Source of the DNA: Paraconiothyrium sp. Pb-2020 | Lineage: Eukaryota > Ascomycota > Dothideomycetes > Pleosporales > Didymosphaeriaceae | DNA length: 64,000 bases | NCBI GenBank assembly: GCA_022419385.1 | Contig: JAJUBI010000005.1 | Coordinates: forward strand, 682,001 to 746,000 | Direction: 5' to 3' | Notes under the pieces: generated by a model | The model's input: only the letters and a program-made list of their open reading frames with translations | Databases searched by the model: none | Told to the model about the DNA's origin: nothing | Translations under genes and position numbers: made by a program | Shown here: piece after piece, positions 58,149 to 64,000 of the stretch | Layout of the letters: each line of letters starts with the position of its first letter | Numbering within the stretch: the stretch's first letter is position 1

Positions 58149-61100
58149 ATGCAGGGCGCAAAACCCGCGGAAAATCCCAATTTCGAGCGAATTTACTGGG
58201 AAAAGGCGAGAAGAAACTTCAAGGAGGGGAGAAAAGACAAGGATGATGAGAAAAAGCTGGACGACTTTCTCAAGGAACGCTCCACGCCGCAAGAGGCCAG
58301 GGAGCTCTGCAAGACGACTCAAAAGAAGGCGGGAAATGAATATTCGCCTTCGCTAGGGGGTATCTTAGAGAAGATTGACATCGCAATGTCGGTTGGCGAT
58401 CTAGCTATCAAGAGCGCGCCTGAATCTGTAGGCTTAGCTTGGATGGGCATCAGACTGTGTCTCCACTCCGTGGCAGATGATTTCGCAACTTTCAACATCT
58501 TTGGTCAGTTACCGATACCGTGTGGGAGTTGACTCAAGGCTCTGACCACCTCCAAGGGGCCGCTTGTTCGGACATCATTGGCATCATGATTTCCTGTGCT
58601 GTATTTGGGAGGATGTATGGACCTTCACGAGGCATCGAATCCTTTCAAGAGATACATTCACAAGTTACTGATCGAATCCCACTCATATATACTGAGATTC
58701 TGGATTTCTCGTTTTCGGTCAAGAAGTATATGGGTCGCAACAAAGCCGGTAAGCGGTCTACGGTTCGTTAAACTCGTATTAACATCAGCCTGACCGAATT
58801 CAGCTCGGATGGCCAAAGGCCTAGTTGTTAGTGCTTCGGCGAAATTTGGCATGAAGATCAAGGCCATCAAGGAACACGATTTGGCCATGGCAGAGTTCGC
58901 ACGGAGAGCGCACGAGCAGCTGTCAGATTATTACCTGCACACCGCTCATGACATGCAGCAAGAAATGCGCGGATCTCTAGACGACATTCAAGACAAGCTC
59001 AATCAATCTGCGAGGTTGGACGAAGACCACAGACAACAAGTCCGCCTTCTGATAGAAGAGCTGAGCAAAAGAAGAGAGATGACACCTCACGATGTGGCAA
59101 TGAAGAACTTCGATGAAAACGTGAAAGCACTGGATCCTATCAGTGACCAGCAGGGCATTTATAATGCCAAGTTGAAGCGAAGGTCTCCACCACAAACATG
59201 TACCTGGATCTTCGACAATGAAGCGTTCAGAACCTGGTTTGAGTCCGACAAGAGTGACATGTTATGGGTGTCTGGCGGTGGTGGATTCGGCAAGAGCATT
59301 CTGATGGCCGCAGTTGTTCAAGAGCTTCATGTGCGAAGCAAAGACAAAGGTGCAGTCGTTCAATACTTTTTCTGCAATGCTGGTGACGACACTACCAAGA
59401 GGACTGATCGAATATTGAAGCACCTCATCTACCAAATATACCAGCTGGTTTCTCAACATCCTACCGAGACGATCGAAAAGTCAAACAAACTTGTCTCGAG
59501 TTACCTGAAAGGAAGCAAGAGCACGAAGTCTGGTTCGGGCGAGTCCAAAAAGGAGGATGTCACCTTCGGAGATGCTTTTCGAGGGATACTGGACTTGCTC
59601 GGAAAACCTGCTTACATCATTGTGGATGCTCTCGATGAATGCATGGATCGTTCCAAAGGCTTGGTACCCTCTATACGAGAATTAGTTCAAGAAGCGCTTC
59701 CGATGATTAAAGTGGTGGTCTGTAGCCGACCTGAGGTTGAGGGGCTCGATCGAATTTCGACTATCAAGGTTGAAGGCAACAACGGTCCTGACATCAAGCT
59801 CAATGCTGAGACGGAGCTCGCGAGGCTTCCCAGCTTTACAGCCCATGAACGGGAACTTGCAACCAACAAGATCGTCGAAAAGGCTGGAAGCTACTTTCGA
59901 TATGTCGACCTTGCAATTGCGTTCCTCAAACAGCCGTGGCAACGACCCTTGAAGAAACACCTCGAACAACTACCAGAAGGACTTGAAGCGTTCTACGAGC
60001 AGATCATCAAGAAGACCGACCCTGCCTATCTAGATCTGCTCAAGACCTGTCTCATTTGGGCTATTCTAGCAGATGGCAAAGTCCATGTCGCCGAGGTTAT
60101 AGACGTTTACAGTCGCGCTTATGTGATGGAAGACGACGACGCGCAAAAGATTCAAGACCTAGGCTCAGAGTCTGATGCCCGGACATACTCCTCTGAGAAA
60201 GAGACGGATTCCGATCAACTATTTGTTTCTCAGATTCGGACTGCTGGATCCGCCTTACTTGACGTGGACAAAAAGTCGAAAGTCATTCAACTCAGGCACA
60301 ACACTGTGGCCGATCATTTTCTGAAAGAACCATCAACTTCAGCCGTAGACGGGAAGAGTATAGATTCCGCCAGCCACTGTGAAACCTGTCGCAAGGTTGG
60401 TAAGACTGCAGACAAGTTCATTGTTACGGAAAAGCAAGGTCACTTGTCCATTGCTACTGCCATCCTCAGACATCTCACAAACGAGACCTTTCGGCAAAGG
60501 TACCTCGTACCTTTCGAAAGAATCGAGCTCAAACGCAACTTTGAGGGTCGGCCCGATGGTTATGAAAAGGACGAAGAAATCCAGGAGGGCATGGAGAACA
60601 AGAACAGCGATACGGAAAGCGGGGTTCATACGGATATGCCTACGAAGTCTCCTGATGCTGATCACCTGGCCTCACAGGAGTATGACAACGGTTCAGATGA
60701 CAACGAGCCTAAACAGGACAAGTCAACATCAGTGGAAGGCTCAGCCTCAGAGAGCAACGTCACTTCTGAAAAAGGAGCCAAAGGGTCCGAGGACGCCTCT
60801 TCGGTAAAACCGGACGATGACGCCGCATCAGTTGCTGCGTCTGAGGATAGTGACGACATGGCAGAATTCGACTACATATATTCTCCCACGGAAGATGATG
60901 TTGCGCAGCTCTATCGATACGAAGTCGCTTACTGTGCGTATCATCTCAAACGAGTAGAAGAGCTATTTAGACTAGAGGATCGTACGAGCCCTGAATGGTG
61001 GGAATTCGAGGCTCTAAGGACAACATTCTTTCAGGACGATTCGCCATACTTTCGCAGCTGGGTGAACCTTCTGAATCAGATCCGCTACGGTGAGCTCAGC

Positions 61101-63398
61101 TGGATCGACGATATTCACACCATTCATCCGATACATGTGGCAGCTTCAAACGGGCTGACGAGTCTGGTAAAGAAACTGCTTGCAGATGGCGCAGACTTGA
61201 CGCGACTTACCGACGAGGGTTACACTGCACTGGATTTTGCCATTGAGTATTATGGTGGAGCTCAGAAAGATCGCGACAACTGGTATACTAACAGCATGGA
61301 CTTGTTCCAAGTACTCCTGGAAGCTGGCGCTAATGTAAACGCCGTTTCTGTTCGTCAGTCCCGTGCGCCTTTCTACAAGTTGTTCTACTACAACCCTAGC
61401 CTGGAAGTCGTCAAATTGTTCCTGGACCATGGAGCCGACCTCCACAAACAGTCAAGTGATTCGAAGTCAAGCATACTTCATGTCTTTTGTGTAGTTTGCG
61501 ACAACGCGGACGTGCTCAGAGAGTTGCTCCGCCGCGGTGCTAAACTGGATGCACTGGATCAAGCGAAAGAGACGCCTTTACATTGTCTCATGTCAAGATT
61601 CGAGAGTGTACCAGTGGAGCTTGTCGAGATCCTCATCGAGGCAGGAGCTGATGTCAATGCTGAAGATGATTACTCTCAACGTAAGTGCTAGCAGTATATA
61701 TCGCAGCATCACTGACATTCGCAGAACCACTCCGAGAGCTCTGCATGACCAACGGTTCATTAGAAGCTGCAGAGCTCCTCATAAAAGCGGGAGCTGACGT
61801 TCTCGACGAGGACTTGTCTCGTCAAACAGCTTTGCATACTGCCGCTGCGAACGGACACGTCGACATTGTGAAGTTACTCATCGAAAAGGGAGCAAAGATA
61901 GACGCCACAGATGATAGAGGCTGCACGCCTCTTTACAAGGCATGTGGAGCAAAATCGGACGATTCCGCACTATATATGATCCATAACGCCGAGAAAGAAA
62001 TCAACAAAAGTGCGAAAAACGGCAAGACCCCTCTCCAGAAGGCTGCTGCAAAGGGGCACCACAAGATAGTAGAGGCGATTTTCGAGAGATGCAACGGAGA
62101 CACGACTGTACTCACCAGCAAAGACATTAGGCAGCGCACGCCTCTTCATGCTGCAGCGCGATATGGGCGGAAAGACGTTGTTGAGTACCTACTCCAGCGA
62201 GGAGTCTCTGTGACAGTCCAAGACAATGACGGGAAGACGCCACTTCGAGCATGTTTTGACGATTGGAGCGAAGCCAGGTCAACGGATTATGAGGCTATTT
62301 GCGTGCTTCTACTCGAGACTACCCAGATTACGGAGCTTGATGCTGGTCTACTGCATGTAGCAGCCGCGCGAGGCTCTCTGCTTGTCGTCAAAGAACTTAT
62401 GAAACAGGGCGCTGATCCGCTAGCTCAAGACGAGCATGGCTGGACTTCGATTCAAATTGCTCAGCATTTCCGAAAAGAAGAAGCTGTAGACTTGCTCTCC
62501 AACACACGGCCCACCACTGGTTATCGGCCGAGCGAACTCAAAAACACGTTGCCCAAGCTGTTCCAGCTTTCTGATGATGGACTTGAGGTCAAACGTAGTT
62601 CAACACGTATGACTAAGCCCTTCACCCACATTTCCATGCTGACCTACTTCCAGAGAATCCAGTAAATGCAGCAATACTCGCGCAACATCCCGTCCCTGCT
62701 GGTGCCTCCAGTTTCTATTTCGAGATAGCGATCGATGCTTCAGCACGCGAAGACAAGGAGACAGCGGAACCGTATGTAACAACAATACCCTCTTTGTATT
62801 TGAACTCTAATTCTTCCGCAGTGTCGTAGGCCTGGGTTTGTGCGAACAGCCCACCAAGTCTATCCGTGACTGGTTTCCAGGCTGGCCATGGCGTGGTTTC
62901 ACCGCATGGGCATACCACGGTGACGATGCATCGTTGTGGGCCTGTTCATCTGGCAGATCCTCAACAGGTCTTACCCGATACGGCCACGGAGACGTCGTCG
63001 GTTGCGGACTTGACGTCCACAAAGACAGAATATTCTTCACTAAGAACGGCGAACTGTTCGAGCTCGAAAAACTCGCCAAACTTACCCACTATGCCTTCAC
63101 GGGCGTTACCGGACGGCTGTACCCAGTCATCGGCATATCTACCCCTGGAGTTAAGGTAAAGGTCAACTTCGGGAACGATACGAAGTCTGTGCCATTCGCC
63201 TGGAAGCCTGGAAATGAAGCGGATAACGGGCTTGCGCTGGTGGTCGAAAAAGAAGAATCGCTGGTGCGGAAGCCTCTATTGAGAAGACGCACCACACAGG
63301 CCGTCGTCGGTGCAAGTGAGGGTGAGGATACTGTGGCCGGTGCTGCAACTTCTCCTGCGGTGGTCGCTCAAGCTGGGCCGATCGAGGTGTCCGCTTGA
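58149..63398 (+). CDS. NLR-like STAND protein: Goodbye-like–NACHT–ankyrin–SPRY
   Basis: Six exons (58149–58503, 58557–58748, 58804–61680, 61725–62606, 62663–62771, 62822–63398) join without a frame break to 1,663 residues. Residues about 1–290 are helical and resemble the fungal STAND Goodbye domain (VGLAWMGIRLCLHSVADD, EILDFSFSVKKYM). The NACHT domain has Walker A LWVSGGGGFGKSILMAAVV near 340 and Walker B YIIVDALDEC near 455. A winged-helix-like part follows (LLKTCLIWAILADGKVHVAE). An acidic linker spans about 765–870. About nine ankyrin repeats follow (for example TALHTAAANGHVDIVKLLIE and TPLHAAARYGRKDVVEYLLQ). Exons 5–6 encode a SPRY domain (SSFYFEIAIDASAR, VVGLGLCEQ, GFTAWAYHGDD, DRIFFTKNGELFEL, RLYPVIGIS). 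Fungal STAND proteins are cytosolic receptors in incompatibility and defence. Here both the ankyrins and SPRY could sense ligand. Confidence 0.92.
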
Positions 63399-64000
63399 TT
63401 TTGAGACTTGCGCATAGCTTTGCAGTTGGTAATGATAATGTCTTTGATTTCACCTTGCTTAGTACTACCCAAGAGGAAGAGGCAGTAAGCCAAAGTTTAG
63501 CGGTAACAAAGTGCCTGAGTCGAGTACAGAGACGTAAAGACAAAGGATCGAGATACGACAGTTCCCAGAGGTAGGACGGTTCGAATGATCAGGGACGATC
63601 TTTAGCTGGCAAGCAAGATTTTGGCTTCACAATTGGGCTGGGACTGATAGATCGTGACGGCTATCAGGGCCCTGGCAAGCTACCTCAACAGCTCAAGCTT
63701 GTCGTGGGCGTGCTTCTTCAGAAGATCAACAGCTTCGAGAAGGCTTGAATCCGACTGGTCCCAGAAACTGGCAGGATCACTAGAGTTGACCGTGCCCATG
63801 ACAAGGTGGACTCTCTTGTTGCTCTCCATTGTGAATTGACGGGTTATTATGAGTCTCGACGCTGATATTGCGGTGCCGAGCTTTTCCAGGCCCTTTGCGT
63901 ATGGTAATTAAACCATCATGCTAACTTCAAATGCTGTTCCATACAGGAACGAGCCGTACTGTCGAAAAGTCGAAATGCTGTCCCGGTGCCGCTGATACTG
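63399..64000. other. Window end, mostly non-coding
   Basis: The region downstream of the NLR gene contains one small minus-strand ATG frame (63680–63829), listed separately. Otherwise nothing is supported. Confidence 0.4.
63680..63829 (-). CDS. Possible small protein or first exon, 49 residues
   Basis: From an ATG, the minus strand encodes MESNKRVHLVMGTVNSSDPA and a helical end, DLLKKHAHDKLELLR, followed by TAG. The last bases, AG then GTAGCT, could be a splice donor, so this may be a first exon. Composition is protein-like, but no family is recognised. Confidence 0.3.
   Translation of the reverse strand: MESNKRVHLVMGTVNSSDPASFWDQSDSSLLEAVDLLKKHAHDKLELLR

Noticed and set aside
1..64000. CRISPR arrays, integrated viruses or LTR retrotransposons
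   Set aside because: No regular repeat-spacer array, reverse transcriptase, integrase or capsid-like reading was found on either strand.

Overview
The window looks like a chromosomal segment of a filamentous ascomycete (Pezizomycotina, probably a dothideomycete). Genes are dense, on both strands, and interrupted by short GT–AG introns of about 45–65 bases, often with a CTAAC/CTGAC-type branch sequence. The families are typical of these fungi: HET-domain proteins, a NACHT–ankyrin STAND protein, a Zn2Cys6 regulator, MFS transporters, a subtilase with a PA insert, a GH18 chitinase, a class II haem peroxidase and a secreted SET protein. All exon borders were set by eye from splice signals and reading frame.

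Layout. 0–8 kb: the 5' end of the DEAD-box helicase DBP9 (minus), a decayed HET gene, an unknown 291-codon gene, then GPI11 and a seven-exon translin gene (both minus). 8–17.5 kb: a sugar transporter, a DJ-1/Hsp31-like protein, a gene-poor stretch with a hairpin element, a secreted Ser/Thr-rich protein and a D-2-hydroxyacid dehydrogenase. 17.5–28.5 kb: a HET protein with a frame break, a small EthD protein, APC13 (intron directly after its ATG), a GFA-family protein, a secreted subtilase and a chitinase. 30–38.5 kb: a HET-family protein without its HET core, a Zn2Cys6 regulator, an ATR1-like MFS exporter and a Gfo/Idh/MocA oxidoreductase. 38.7–45 kb: an RluA-type pseudouridine synthase, a secreted class II peroxidase and a SET protein with a signal peptide. 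45–63.4 kb: a P4-ATPase flippase with two frame lesions, samB/MUB1, a CorA-like transporter and a six-exon Goodbye-like–NACHT–ankyrin–SPRY receptor.

Two themes stand out. The first is housekeeping (ribosome biogenesis, GPI anchors, anaphase-promoting complex, tRNA modification, lipid flipping, Mg2+ transport). The second is non-self recognition: three HET loci in different states of decay or rearrangement, plus one NLR-like receptor ending in a SPRY domain. That receptor, the core-less HET protein and the broken flippase gene are the observations most worth following. There is no polyketide or non-ribosomal peptide synthase, so the regulator–exporter–oxidoreductase run at 32–38.5 kb is not a recognisable biosynthetic cluster.
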